NCBI GenBank assembly: GCA_036501425.1
Contig: DASYAI010000062.1
Span: 124,001-188,000 of the forward strand
Length of the DNA stretch: 64,000 nt
From: DATKRB01 sp036501425
Lineage (GTDB): Bacteria > Actinomycetota > Acidimicrobiia > Acidimicrobiales > RAAP-2
Direction: 5' to 3'
This document shows positions 49,885 to 58,136 of this stretch, piece after piece (positions within the stretch are counted from its first letter, which is position 1; each line of letters begins with the position of its first letter). The position numbers and the translations under genes are program-made. A model generated the notes under the pieces. That model was given only the letters and a program-made list of their open reading frames with translations. It had not been told where the DNA came from and did not search any database.

Positions 49885-51171
49885 ATGCTCTCCCGGTTGG
49901 GCAACATCTTTCGGGTCCCCGACCTGCGCAACAAGGTGTTGTTCACGCTGAGCGTCGTCGCGTTGTACCAGATCGGCGCCAACGTGCCCGTCCCGGGCGT
50001 CAGCTGGTCGCGCCTGCAGCAGCTCCAGTCGACCGCCGGCTCCTCGGGCGTGCTCGGGTTCTTGAACCTGTTCTCCGGCGGTGCCCTCGTCCGCCTGGCC
50101 GTCTTCGGGCTGGGCGTCATGCCGTACATCACCAGCTCGATCATCATCCAGCTGCTCACCACGGTGATCCCCAAGCTCGAGGAGTGGCGCGAGCAGGGAG
50201 CGGTCGGTCAGAAGAAGGTCACCCAGACCACCCGCTACCTGACCGTGGCCCTGGCGCTCATGCAGTCGACCGGCCTCATCTACGCCTTCCACGGCCACGA
50301 CTCGGCCCTGCTCGGGACCAACATCGACCTGATCCCCCGCTTCACCGTGCAGCTGGCCATCTTCATGGTCCTGTGCCTGACCGCCGGCACCGCGTTCGTC
50401 ATGTGGCTGGCCGAGCTGATCACCCAGCGGGGGATCGGACAGGGCATGTCGATCCTCATCTTCGCCAACGTGGTGGCCTCCATCCCCTCGGGCGGCCGGG
50501 CCATCCTGGCCGAGGGGGGCGACCTGAAGTTCGCCATCATCCTGGCCGTCTCGCTGCTGTTGCTGGTCGCGATCGTCTTCTTCGACCAGGGCCAGCGGCG
50601 CATCCCGGTGACCTTCGCCAAACGGGTGGTGGGACGGCGGATGTCGATGGGCCAGAACACCTACATCCCGCTGAAGGTGAACCAGTCCGGGGTGATCCCG
50701 ATCATCTTCGCCAGCTCGGTGCTGTACATCCCGGTGCTGCTATCCAACGTGATCCCCTGGCACGGCTTCCAGAACTTCGTGCGCAACAACATCCAGCCGA
50801 CCAGCCTGATCTACATCGCCATCTACTTCGTCCTGATCCTGCTGTTCACCTTCTTCTACGTCTACGTGGCGTTCGACCCCCACCAGCAGGCCGACATCAT
50901 CCGCAAGCAGGGCGGGTTCATCCCTGGCATCCGGCCGGGCGGGCCCACCGAGCGCTACCTGTCGCACATCCTGAGCCGGATCACCGTGGTGGGAGCGGTG
51001 TTCCTGGGCGCCGTGGCCGTGGTGCCGTCCCTGCTCATGGCCCTGTGGCACATCAACCGGTTCCCCTTCTACGGCACCACGCTGCTGATCGCGGTCGGCG
51101 TGGCGCTCGAGACCATGCGCCAGATCGACAGCCAGTTGATGATGCGCAACTACGAAGGTTTCCTCAAGTAG
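49885..51171 (+). CDS. secY: Protein translocase subunit SecY
   Basis: SecY (428 aa), the channel of the Sec translocon, with ten predicted transmembrane helices. Plug and pore regions include LNLFSGGALVRLAVFGLGVMPYITSSIIIQLLT and TQRGIGQGMSILIFANVVA. The conserved cytoplasmic loop is QGQRRIPVTFAKRVVGRR. ATG start. SecE is encoded at 22796 in this window. Confidence 0.97.
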   Translation: MLSRLGNIFRVPDLRNKVLFTLSVVALYQIGANVPVPGVSWSRLQQLQSTAGSSGVLGFLNLFSGGALVRLAVFGLGVMPYITSSIIIQLLTTVIPKLEEWREQGAVGQKKVTQTTRYLTVALALMQSTGLIYAFHGHDSALLGTNIDLIPRFTVQLAIFMVLCLTAGTAFVMWLAELITQRGIGQGMSILIFANVVASIPSGGRAILAEGGDLKFAIILAVSLLLLVAIVFFDQGQRRIPVTFAKRVVGRRMSMGQNTYIPLKVNQSGVIPIIFASSVLYIPVLLSNVIPWHGFQNFVRNNIQPTSLIYIAIYFVLILLFTFFYVYVAFDPHQQADIIRKQGGFIPGIRPGGPTERYLSHILSRITVVGAVFLGAVAVVPSLLMALWHINRFPFYGTTLLIAVGVALETMRQIDSQLMMRNYEGFLK

Positions 51172-51179
51172 GCGGACTG

Positions 51180-51863
51180 GTGCCGCCCGGTGTGCGACTC
51201 GTGGCCCTCGGCAAGCAGGGGGCAGGCAAGGGGACCCAGTGCGTCCGGCTCTCCCACCACTACGTGGTGCCGCACGTCTCCACCGGCGACATGCTCCGGG
51301 CCGCGGTCAAGTCGGGGACCGAGCTCGGGCTGCGGGCCAAGGCGATCATGGACCGGGGCGAGCTGCTCTCCGACGAGATGATCATGGCCATGGTGCAGGA
51401 GCGGCTGACCGAGGGAGACACCCGGCCCCGGGGGTTCATCCTCGACGGCTGCCCCCGGACCATCAGCCAGGCCAAGACGCTCGAAGAGGTCATCGCCCCG
51501 GCGACCCTCGACCTGGTGATCGACCTCGACGTCCCGACCGCCCTGGTGCTGCGCCGCCTGGCCTCGCGCCGGGTCTGCGTGGACTGCGGCAGCAACTACT
51601 CGGTCACCACCCGCCCCCTGGTCAACTGGACCTGCGACATCTGCGGCGGCGAGGTCATCCAGCGCGAGGACGACACCGAGGAGGCCATCCGCACCCGGCT
51701 CGAGCTCTACGAGCGCCAGACGGCCCCGCTGGTCGAGTGGTACCTCGAGCGGAACCTGCTGGTGAAGATCAGCGGCATCGGCTCGCCCGACGCGGTCACC
51801 CGGCGGGCGATCCGGGCGGTCGACCAGACGTTGGCCCGGTCGGGCAAGGGAGGGGCCCGGTGA
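51180..51863 (+). CDS. adk: Adenylate kinase
   Basis: Adk (227 aa) equilibrates ATP, ADP and AMP. The P-loop is GKQGAGKGTQ, where most Adk proteins have GPPGAGKGTQ. STGDMLR and ILDGCPRTISQA are conserved. The LID carries four cysteines (VCVDC and CDIC), so it should bind zinc, unlike the E. coli enzyme. GTG 51180 has an AGGCGG ribosome binding site; GTG 51192 (VRLVALG) fits the usual family start and is a real alternative. Overlaps map by GTGA. Confidence 0.94.
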   Translation: MPPGVRLVALGKQGAGKGTQCVRLSHHYVVPHVSTGDMLRAAVKSGTELGLRAKAIMDRGELLSDEMIMAMVQERLTEGDTRPRGFILDGCPRTISQAKTLEEVIAPATLDLVIDLDVPTALVLRRLASRRVCVDCGSNYSVTTRPLVNWTCDICGGEVIQREDDTEEAIRTRLELYERQTAPLVEWYLERNLLVKISGIGSPDAVTRRAIRAVDQTLARSGKGGAR

Positions 51864-52600
51864 GGCGCAACGCGACCGAGCTGGCCAAGATGCGCCGGGC
51901 CGGCCGGGTGGTGGCCGAGATGCACGAGGCCACCCGGGCCGCCGCCCGCCCCGGGGTGACCACGGCGCAGATCGACGCCGTGGCCCGCGATGTGCTCGAC
52001 CGGCGGGGAGCCCGCTCCAACTTCCTCGGCTACCGGGGCTTTCCGGCGGTCATCTGCACGTCGCCCAACGACATGATCGTCCACGGGATCCCGGGCGACT
52101 ACGTGCTGCGAGAGGGCGACATCCTCTCGATCGACTGCGGGGCGATCGTCGAGGGCTACCACGGCGACGCCGCCTTCACCATGGCGGTCGGCTCGGTGAC
52201 CGACGAGGCCCGGCGGCTGATCGAGGTGACCGAGCGGAGCCTGTGGGCCGGGATCGAGCAGCTGGTGGCCGGTCGCCGGCTGCACGAGGTGGGCCGGGCG
52301 GTCCAGCAGGTGGCCGAGGCAGCCGGCTTTTCGGTGGTGCGCGAGTACGTCGGTCACGCCATCGGGACCGCCATGCACGAGCAGCCCCAGGTGCCGAACT
52401 ACTGGCCGGGCTCGCCTGGCCCGCTGCTCAAGACCGGGATGGTCTACGCGGTCGAGCCGATGGTGAACGCCGGCTCGCCCGAGACGGTCACCCTCGACGA
52501 CGAGTGGAGCGTGGTGACCGCCGACGGCCGGCTATCGGCCCACTTCGAGCACACCATCGCAGTCACCGACAACGGGCCCGAGGTGTTTACGGTGCCCTGA
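51860..52600 (+). CDS. map: Methionine aminopeptidase type I
   Basis: MetAP (246 aa) removes N-terminal methionine from nascent proteins. Metal ligands are visible: two Asp in SIDCGAIVEGYHGDAAF, His in GHAIGTAMHEQP, Glu in YAVEPMVNAG and Glu in HFEHTIAVTDNG. Residues match type Ia with no N-terminal zinc extension. GTG start overlapping the adk stop. Confidence 0.97.
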   Translation: MRRNATELAKMRRAGRVVAEMHEATRAAARPGVTTAQIDAVARDVLDRRGARSNFLGYRGFPAVICTSPNDMIVHGIPGDYVLREGDILSIDCGAIVEGYHGDAAFTMAVGSVTDEARRLIEVTERSLWAGIEQLVAGRRLHEVGRAVQQVAEAAGFSVVREYVGHAIGTAMHEQPQVPNYWPGSPGPLLKTGMVYAVEPMVNAGSPETVTLDDEWSVVTADGRLSAHFEHTIAVTDNGPEVFTVP

Positions 52601-52816
52601 GAGCCGGGCGCCGGCGTCCGCACCAAGTCGGGCTGGCAATTCGACGGCGGTGCGGTAGACTTGCCAGTCGGCCCGCCGCCTGGTCCGGCCCAGTACCGGG
52701 CGTCTGCGCCGGGACTGGTGCCGGGGCCGAGGGTCTCTGCGGGTCGAGGTCGTTCGCAGCGGTGGTGTGCCGACCGGGCGGGCACCGTCCGGAGAAGTCG
52801 AGTCGAGGAGAGTCAT
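52601..52816 (+). promoter_or_regulatory. map-infA intergenic region: promoter in nested inverted repeats, long leader
   Basis: CCGCACC (52618-52624) pairs perfectly with GGTGCGG (52649-52655), with GTCG/CGAC nested inside. The loop holds the weak -35 CTGGCA (52633-52638), and TAGACT (52656-52661) is the -10 box after 17 nt. A second repeat CTGGCAA (52633-52639)/TTGCCAG (52661-52667) flanks the -10 box like an operator. Leader about 150 nt; ends in GAGGAG (52805-52810). Confidence 0.55.
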
Positions 52817-53041
52817 CTGCCCAAGCCCAAGGAAGACGCCATCGTGCTGGAAGGTACGGTGGTCGAGCCACTGCCCAACGCCATGTTCCGCGTCGAGCTC
52901 GAGAACGGGCACAAGGTGCTGGCACACAGCTCGGGCAAGATGCGGATGCACCGGATCCGGATCCTGCCTGGCGACAAGGTGCAGGTGGAGATCACGCCCT
53001 ATGACCTGAACCGGGGGCGGATCACCTACCGCTACAAGTGA
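52817..53041 (+). CDS. infA: Translation initiation factor IF-1, apparent CTG start
   Basis: IF-1 (74 aa) blocks the A site during initiation. VVEPLPNAMFRVELENGHKVLAHSSGKMRMHRIRILPGDKVQVEITPYDLNRGRITYRYK is the complete OB fold. Aligned with mycobacterial IF-1, the first residue falls on CTG 52817, which is 6 nt after GAGGAG. No ATG or GTG exists in frame between the -10 box and this point; the only other in-frame start is a TTG at 52661, inside the -10 box. CTG initiation is therefore the best reading, and unusual for an initiation factor gene. Confidence 0.9.
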   Translation: MPKPKEDAIVLEGTVVEPLPNAMFRVELENGHKVLAHSSGKMRMHRIRILPGDKVQVEITPYDLNRGRITYRYK

Positions 53042-53126
53042 GACGGCCGGTGACAGGGCGGACGGGCAGTGCGCCACCGGCACCCGGTGGGCCACCAGCG
53101 AACAAGATGACAGCGAGGAGTGGGTC

Positions 53127-53240
53127 GTGAAAGTCCGGCCGAGCGTCAAGCCGATCTGTGAGAAGTGCAAGGTGATCCGACGGCACGGTCGTGTCGTCGT
53201 GATCTGTGACAACCCCCGGCACAAGCAGCGCCAGGGCTAG
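53127..53240 (+). CDS. rpmJ: 50S ribosomal protein L36
   Basis: bL36 (37 aa), zinc form. MKVRPSVKPICEKCKVIRRHGRVVVICDNPRHKQRQG has the ligands Cys11, Cys14, Cys27 and His32. GTG start with GAGGAG upstream. Stops 11 bp before rpsM. Confidence 0.97.
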   Translation: MKVRPSVKPICEKCKVIRRHGRVVVICDNPRHKQRQG

Positions 53241-53251
53241 GAGGACCGAGC

Positions 53252-53629
53252 ATGGCCCGTATCGCCGGAGTGGACATCCCCCGCGAGAAGCGGTTGGAGG
53301 TGTCGTTGACCTACATCTACGGGGTGGGCCAGACCGCCGCCCAGGAGATCTGCGTCCGCACCGACGTCGATCCCGACACCCGGGTGCGGGACCTGACCGA
53401 CGAGGAGGTCACCCGCCTCCGCAACGACATCGACGCCAACCTCCGGGTCGAGGGGGACCTGCGCCGGGACGTCTCGCAGGACATCAAGCGAAAGATGGAG
53501 ATCAACTGCTACCAGGGTGTCCGGCACCGCAAGGGCCTGCCGGTCCACGGGCAGCGGACCCACACCAACGCCCGTACCCGCAAGGGACCGAAGAAGACGG
53601 TCGCCGGCAAGAAGAAGGTCCGCAAGTAG
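53252..53629 (+). CDS. rpsM: 30S ribosomal protein S13
   Basis: uS13 (125 aa). MARIAGVDIPREKRLEVSLTYIYGVG and GVRHRKGLPVHGQRTHTNARTRKGPKKTV are typical; the C-terminus is lysine-rich as usual. rpsK's ATG follows the stop directly. Confidence 0.98.
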   Translation: MARIAGVDIPREKRLEVSLTYIYGVGQTAAQEICVRTDVDPDTRVRDLTDEEVTRLRNDIDANLRVEGDLRRDVSQDIKRKMEINCYQGVRHRKGLPVHGQRTHTNARTRKGPKKTVAGKKKVRK

Positions 53630-54034
53630 ATGCCCAGGCCCACCAAGCAGCAGGGAACCCGGCGTCCCCGCCGGCGGGAACGCAAGAACATCAGCTACGG
53701 CGTCGCCCACATCAAGAGCTCGTTCAACAACACGATCGTCTCGATCGCCGATCCCGAGGGCAACGTGCTGGCGTGGGCATCCGCCGGCAACGTGGGCTTC
53801 AAGGGGTCCCGCAAGTCCACCCCGTTCGCCGCCCAGCTGGCGGCCGAGGCCTGTGCCCGGCGGGCGATGGAGCACGGGGTGCGCAAGGTGGACGTGCTGG
53901 TCCGGGGCCCCGGGTCGGGGCGCGAGACGGCGATCCGCTCGCTCGCCGCCACCGGGATCGAGGTGGTCGGCATCAAGGACGTGACGCCCATCCCCCACAA
54001 CGGGTGCCGTCCGAAGAAGCGCCGACGGGTCTGA
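53630..54034 (+). CDS. rpsK: 30S ribosomal protein S11
   Basis: uS11 (134 aa). KNISYGVAHIKSSFNNTIVSIADPEGNVLAWASAGNVGFKGSRKSTPFAAQLAAE and DVTPIPHNGCRPKKRRRV match the family. ATG immediately after the rpsM stop. Confidence 0.98.
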   Translation: MPRPTKQQGTRRPRRRERKNISYGVAHIKSSFNNTIVSIADPEGNVLAWASAGNVGFKGSRKSTPFAAQLAAEACARRAMEHGVRKVDVLVRGPGSGRETAIRSLAATGIEVVGIKDVTPIPHNGCRPKKRRRV

Positions 54035-54080
54035 GGACCCGGGCGACCCGAGATCGAAGAAGCCAGAGGAGCGTCCGAGC

Positions 54081-54728
54081 ATGGCTCGATACACAGGACC
54101 CGTCTGCCGGCTGTGCCGGCGCGAGCGGACCAAGCTGTTCTTGAAGGGCGAGCGGTGCTACTCGCTCAAGTGCCCGGTGTCCGAGGCGGTGACCGACCGC
54201 CACAGCCGGGCGTACCCGCCGGGCGAGCACGGGCGTGACCGGATGCGGCAGGGCTCCGAGTACCTCTCCCAGCTGCGCGAGAAGCAGAAGGCGCGCCGGA
54301 TCTACGGCCTGCTCGAGAAGCAGTTCCGGAACCTCTACGAGGAGGCCAACCGCCAGCCGGGGATCACCGGTGAGAACCTGCTGCGCAACCTCGAGCTGCG
54401 GCTCGACAACGTGACCTTCCGGGCCGGGTGGGGGGCCAGCCGCCGGCAGGGCCGCCAGTTCGTCCGCCACGGCCACGTGCTGGTGGACGGCAAGCGGGTG
54501 ACCATCCCGAGCTACCGGGTGCGCAAGGGCCAGACCGTGACCCTGAAGACGGCCTCGCGCGAGATGTTCTCGGTGCGCCGCAACATGGACACCCTCGACC
54601 GCCAGACGCCGGCCTGGTTGCAGACCGGCGACGGGGGGTTCGCGGTGGAGGTGCTGAACCCGCCGCTGCGCGAGCACATCGACGAGCCGGTCCAAGAGCA
54701 GCTCATCGTGGAGCTGTACTCGAAGTAG
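54081..54728 (+). CDS. rpsD: 30S ribosomal protein S4, zinc-binding form
   Basis: uS4 (215 aa), an assembly primary binder. Four N-terminal cysteines (CRLC, C and C in RCYSLKCP) give the zinc form. The S4 domain is RLDNVTFRAGWGASRRQGRQFVRHGHVLVDGKRVTIPSYRV. ATG with AGAGGAG ribosome binding site. Confidence 0.98.
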   Translation: MARYTGPVCRLCRRERTKLFLKGERCYSLKCPVSEAVTDRHSRAYPPGEHGRDRMRQGSEYLSQLREKQKARRIYGLLEKQFRNLYEEANRQPGITGENLLRNLELRLDNVTFRAGWGASRRQGRQFVRHGHVLVDGKRVTIPSYRVRKGQTVTLKTASREMFSVRRNMDTLDRQTPAWLQTGDGGFAVEVLNPPLREHIDEPVQEQLIVELYSK

Positions 54729-54835
54729 GTCGGCCGGGCGCCGCCCCGCGCCGGCGCCGTGCCTCCACCCCCGCCCGTCAAGCCGTCCGTCACAGCGTCA
54801 CCGATCCCAGCAAGGACGCAGAGGAGTTCCTATCC

Positions 54836-55774
54836 ATGCTCATCATCCAGCGACCCACCGTCGAGGCCGTCGACGAGGAACGGGAGAACCGCCAGCGGTT
54901 CGCCATCGGGCCCCTCGACCCGGGCTTCGGCCACACCCTCGGCAACTCGCTCCGCCGGACCCTGCTGTCCTCGATCCCCGGTGCGGCGGTGACCCAGGTG
55001 CGCTTCGACGAGGCGCTCCACGAGTTCACCACCCTGCCGGGGGTGAAAGAGGACGTGACCGACATCATCTTGAACCTCAAGGACCTGCTGGTCCGGGTGT
55101 ACACCGACGAGCCGGTGACCCTGCGCTTCGACAAGCGGGGCCCGGGTGATGCCACGGCGGCCGACCTGCAGACCACGCCGGACGTGGAGGTCCTCAACCC
55201 CGACCTCCACGTGGCCTCCCTCAACGCCAAGGGCCGCCTGGCCTTCGACGTGACCCTCGAGCGGGGCCGGGGCTACGTGTCGGCCGACCGCAACAAGCGC
55301 ACCGGGACCATCGGGGTCATCCCGGTGGACTCCATCTTCTCGCCCGTGCGGCGGGTGACCTTCAGCGTGGAGCCGGTCCGGGTGGAGCAGTCCACCGACT
55401 TCGACAGCCTGGTGCTCGACATCGAGACCGACGGGTCGCTCACCCCCCGCGAGGCGCTGGCCTCGGCGGGCGACACCCTGCGGACCCTGGTCGGGCTGGT
55501 GGCCGACCTCGAGGAGTCGCCCCGCGGCCTCGAGCTCGGCGAGACCGGCACCACCGGGGGCGGGTCCCCGGACCTCGACCTGCGCATCGAGGAGCTGGAC
55601 CTCTCGGAGCGGCCCCGGAACTGCCTCAAGCGGGCCCAGATCAACACCATCGGCGAGCTGGTCGAGCGCACGATCGACGACCTGCTCGGCATCACCAACT
55701 TCGGGCAGAAGTCCCTCGACGAGGTCCTCCAGCGGCTCGACGAGCGCGGCCTCGCCCTGCGGACCAAGGACTGA
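54836..55774 (+). CDS. rpoA: DNA-directed RNA polymerase alpha subunit
   Basis: RpoA (312 aa). The N-domain has FAIGPLDPGFGHTLGNSLRRTLLSSIPGAAVT; the C-terminal DNA-binding domain begins at IEELDLSERPRNCLKRAQINTIGELVE. A short Gly/Thr linker joins them. ATG 54836 follows AGAGGAG. 107 bp after rpsD without a clear promoter. Confidence 0.98.
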   Translation: MLIIQRPTVEAVDEERENRQRFAIGPLDPGFGHTLGNSLRRTLLSSIPGAAVTQVRFDEALHEFTTLPGVKEDVTDIILNLKDLLVRVYTDEPVTLRFDKRGPGDATAADLQTTPDVEVLNPDLHVASLNAKGRLAFDVTLERGRGYVSADRNKRTGTIGVIPVDSIFSPVRRVTFSVEPVRVEQSTDFDSLVLDIETDGSLTPREALASAGDTLRTLVGLVADLEESPRGLELGETGTTGGGSPDLDLRIEELDLSERPRNCLKRAQINTIGELVERTIDDLLGITNFGQKSLDEVLQRLDERGLALRTKD

Positions 55775-55778
55775 CGGC

Positions 55779-56132
55779 ATGCAGGGAACTCCCAAACGGG
55801 GCCGCCGGCTCGGTGGCGACGCCGCGCACCAGAAGGCCATGCTCGGCAACCTGGTGGCGTCGCTCATCGCCGCCGAGTCGCTGGTCACCACCGAGTCCAA
55901 GGCCAAGGCGCTGCGACCGGTGGCCGAAAAGTGCATCACCGCCGCCCGCAAGGGCGGCGTGCACCAGCAGCGCCAGGTGGTCGCCCTGATCCGGGACAAG
56001 GACATGGCCCACAAGCTCTTCGAGGAGATCGGGCCGCGCTACTCGGACCGTCCCGGCGGGTACACCCGCATCCTGAAGCTGGGTCCGCGCCCGGGGGACG
56101 ACGCTCCGATGGCGCGGATCGAACTGGTCTGA
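55779..56132 (+). CDS. rplQ: 50S ribosomal protein L17
   Basis: bL17 (117 aa). GRRLGGDAAHQKAMLGNLVASLIAAESLVTTESKAKALRPVAEKCI and YTRILKLGPRPGDDAPMARIELV are typical. ATG four bases after rpoA. Confidence 0.98.
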   Translation: MQGTPKRGRRLGGDAAHQKAMLGNLVASLIAAESLVTTESKAKALRPVAEKCITAARKGGVHQQRQVVALIRDKDMAHKLFEEIGPRYSDRPGGYTRILKLGPRPGDDAPMARIELV

Positions 56133-56161
56133 GCGCGTCCCGCCCGCCGGGGCGGCCACCG

Positions 56162-57100
56162 GTGCCCCCGCGCCCGGCGACCGCCCGGCGCGGGACCGGA
56201 CCGGCGGTGCCCCAGGCCCGGGCCCAGGTCCCCGCAGAGGTGGGGCCGGGGCCGGTGGACCTCGCCGAGGTGGAGCCGGGGCCGGTGGTGCGGTGGCGCC
56301 TCGACCTGGCCTACGACGGCAGCGGGTTCCGGGGCTTCGCCGTCCAAGACGGCGTCCCCACGGTGGCCGGCGCGCTGGCGCGGGCTCTCCAGCGGGTGGC
56401 CCGGACCGAGGGGCCGATCCCGGTGACCTGTGCCGGGCGCACCGACGCCGGAGTGCACGCCCGGGCCCAGGTGGTCCACGTCGACCTGCCGGCCCCCGCC
56501 CTCGGTGCCGGCCCGCCCGGCGCCCCGCCGGACCTCGACCCGGAGCGCCTGGTGCGCTCGTTGAACCGGCAGCTGGCACCGGCCATCGTCGTTCGATCCG
56601 CCTCGGTGGCCCCGGCCGGGTTCGACGCCCGGCGCTCGGCGGTGAGCCGGGCGTACCGGTACCTGGTGTGGAACGCTCCGGTGCCCGACCCGCTGCTGGC
56701 GCCGGTGGCCTGGCACGTGGAACCGGCGCTCGACCTGCGGGCGATGGCCGCGGCCACCGACGTGCTGATCGGCGAGCACGATTTCCGGGCCTTCTGCCGG
56801 CGGGCTCCGGGGACCGGTCGACACGAGCCGATCCCCCGGGTGGTGACCCGGGCGGAGTGGTCGGTGGTCCCGAGCGCGGCGGCGGACGCCGGCGGCGGCC
56901 GCCTGCTGCGCCTCGACATCGAGGCCGGCTCGTTCTGCCACCAGATGGTCCGCTCCCTGGTCGGATGCCTGGTGGACGTCGGTCGGGGCCGGGGCAACGC
57001 CGCCACCACGCTGTCCCTGCTGCGGGCGGGCGAGCGCTCCTCGCGTACCGCCCCGGCTCCGGCACTCGGCCTGTGCCTGGTGGCGGTGCGCTACCCGTGA
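56162..57100 (+). CDS. truA: tRNA pseudouridine(38-40) synthase TruA
   Basis: TruA modifies U38-U40 of tRNAs. The core begins VVRWRLDLAYDGSGFRGFAVQDGVPTVAGAL, the catalytic Asp is in TCAGRTDAGVHARAQV, and HDFRAFCRRAPG and SFCHQMVRSLVG are conserved. The start is uncertain: GTG 56162 gives 312 aa with a Pro/Ala-rich 40-residue lead, partly made of a 30-bp DNA repeat (56237-56296). GTG 56285 or 56288 would begin right at the enzyme core. Confidence 0.9.
   Translation: MPPRPATARRGTGPAVPQARAQVPAEVGPGPVDLAEVEPGPVVRWRLDLAYDGSGFRGFAVQDGVPTVAGALARALQRVARTEGPIPVTCAGRTDAGVHARAQVVHVDLPAPALGAGPPGAPPDLDPERLVRSLNRQLAPAIVVRSASVAPAGFDARRSAVSRAYRYLVWNAPVPDPLLAPVAWHVEPALDLRAMAAATDVLIGEHDFRAFCRRAPGTGRHEPIPRVVTRAEWSVVPSAAADAGGGRLLRLDIEAGSFCHQMVRSLVGCLVDVGRGRGNAATTLSLLRAGERSSRTAPAPALGLCLVAVRYP
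56237..56296 (+). repeat. 30-bp tandem repeat at the truA 5' end
   Basis: Two units starting at 56237 and 56267 share GAGGTGGxGCCGGGGCCGGTGG. Being in frame, they encode EVGPGPVDLA/EVEPGPVVR. They precede the conserved core, so they may be untranslated or a dispensable linker. Confidence 0.55.
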
Positions 57101-57272
57101 GGCCGCCGGCTTGCCGCCGGGCCCCGGTGGTCGTATCCTTTCGACGCCCGACCTGCCTGCAGGTGATGGTCCACCCCGCCCGGCGGTCGACGACCTCCGA
57201 AGCGCGGTGCACCTGCGGACCGGCGCAGCGCAGCGACGGGCGTCCGCCCAGATTCGAGTAGGGGAACCACCC
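57101..57272 (+). promoter_or_regulatory. rplM-rpsI promoter and leader
   Basis: TTGCCG (57111-57116), 17 nt, TATCCT (57134-57139) is a good promoter. An imperfect stem GGCC/GGCC plus CGG/CCG (57101-57123) puts the start of the -35 box in its loop. The leader is about 127 nt. L13 leaders exist in some bacteria, but I could not match one here. Confidence 0.6.
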
Positions 57273-57719
57273 TTGCGTACCTACGCACCGAAAGCCAACG
57301 ACATCCAGCGGGCCTGGCACCTCGTCGACGCCGACGGCCTGGTCCTGGGGCGGCTGGCCACCGAGGTCGCCCGCATCCTGCGGGGCAAGCATCAGCCCTT
57401 CTTCGCCCCCCACATCGACACCGGCGACCACGTGGTGGTGGTCAACGCGGCCAAGATCGTCGTGACGGGGAACGCCGAGGACAAGTTCGCCTACCGCCAC
57501 AGCGGCTATCCGGGCGGCCTGCGCCGGCGCAGCTACGCCGAGCTGCTGGCCACCGCGCCCGACGAGGTCATCCGCCGGGCGGTGCGCGGGATGCTGCCGA
57601 AGAACACCCTGGGGCGCCAGCAGCTGGCCAAGCTGAAGGTCTACCCCGGTCCCGACCACCCCCACGCCGCCCAGGACCCCCAGCCGCTCGAGCTGGCCGC
57701 GGCCCGACGGGTCTCCTGA
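57273..57719 (+). CDS. rplM: 50S ribosomal protein L13
   Basis: uL13 (148 aa). RTYAPKANDIQRAWHLVDADGLVLGRLATEVARILRGKHQPFFAPHIDTGDHVVVVNAAKI and YRHSGYPGGLRRRSYAELL are typical. TTG 57273 aligns with the start of actinobacterial L13 proteins; GGGGA lies upstream. Confidence 0.96.
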   Translation: MRTYAPKANDIQRAWHLVDADGLVLGRLATEVARILRGKHQPFFAPHIDTGDHVVVVNAAKIVVTGNAEDKFAYRHSGYPGGLRRRSYAELLATAPDEVIRRAVRGMLPKNTLGRQQLAKLKVYPGPDHPHAAQDPQPLELAAARRVS

Positions 57720-57739
57720 GCAGCCGAGAGGAATCGACG

Positions 57740-58132
57740 ATGCCAGTCCCGCTGTCCCAGACCACCGGCCGCCGCAAGCAGGCGGTCGCCCGGGTGCGCT
57801 TCCGCCCCGGCGAGGGCAAGATCACGGTCAACCGGCGCCCGGTCGAGCAGTACTTCCCCTCGGCGACCCACCGCATGCTGGTGGCCGAGCCGTTGCGGGT
57901 CACCAGCCTGGCCGAGGCCTACGACATCGACGCCACCATCGACGGGGGCGGCATGTCGGGCCAGGCGGGCGCGCTGCGCCTGGGCATCGCCCGGGCCCTG
58001 TGCGCCCTGGACCCCGAGCTGCGCACCGCGCTCAAGCGTTCCGGGCTGCTCACCCGGGACGCCCGCGAGAAGGAGAGCAAGAAGTACGGCCTGAAGAAGG
58101 CCCGCAAGGCTCCCCAGTACTCCAAGCGGTAA
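57740..58132 (+). CDS. rpsI: 30S ribosomal protein S9
   Basis: uS9 (130 aa). TTGRRKQAVARVRFRPGEGKITVNRRP, GGGMSGQAGALRLGIARALCALDPELR and the C-terminal KKYGLKKARKAPQYSKR that reaches the P-site tRNA are intact. ATG with GAGAGGA. glmM starts 4 bases after its stop. Confidence 0.98.
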   Translation: MPVPLSQTTGRRKQAVARVRFRPGEGKITVNRRPVEQYFPSATHRMLVAEPLRVTSLAEAYDIDATIDGGGMSGQAGALRLGIARALCALDPELRTALKRSGLLTRDAREKESKKYGLKKARKAPQYSKR

Positions 58133-58136
58133 CGAC

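Noticed and set aside
52661..52816. TTG 52661 as the infA start
   Set aside because: It overlaps the -10 box and would add 52 residues unlike any IF-1.
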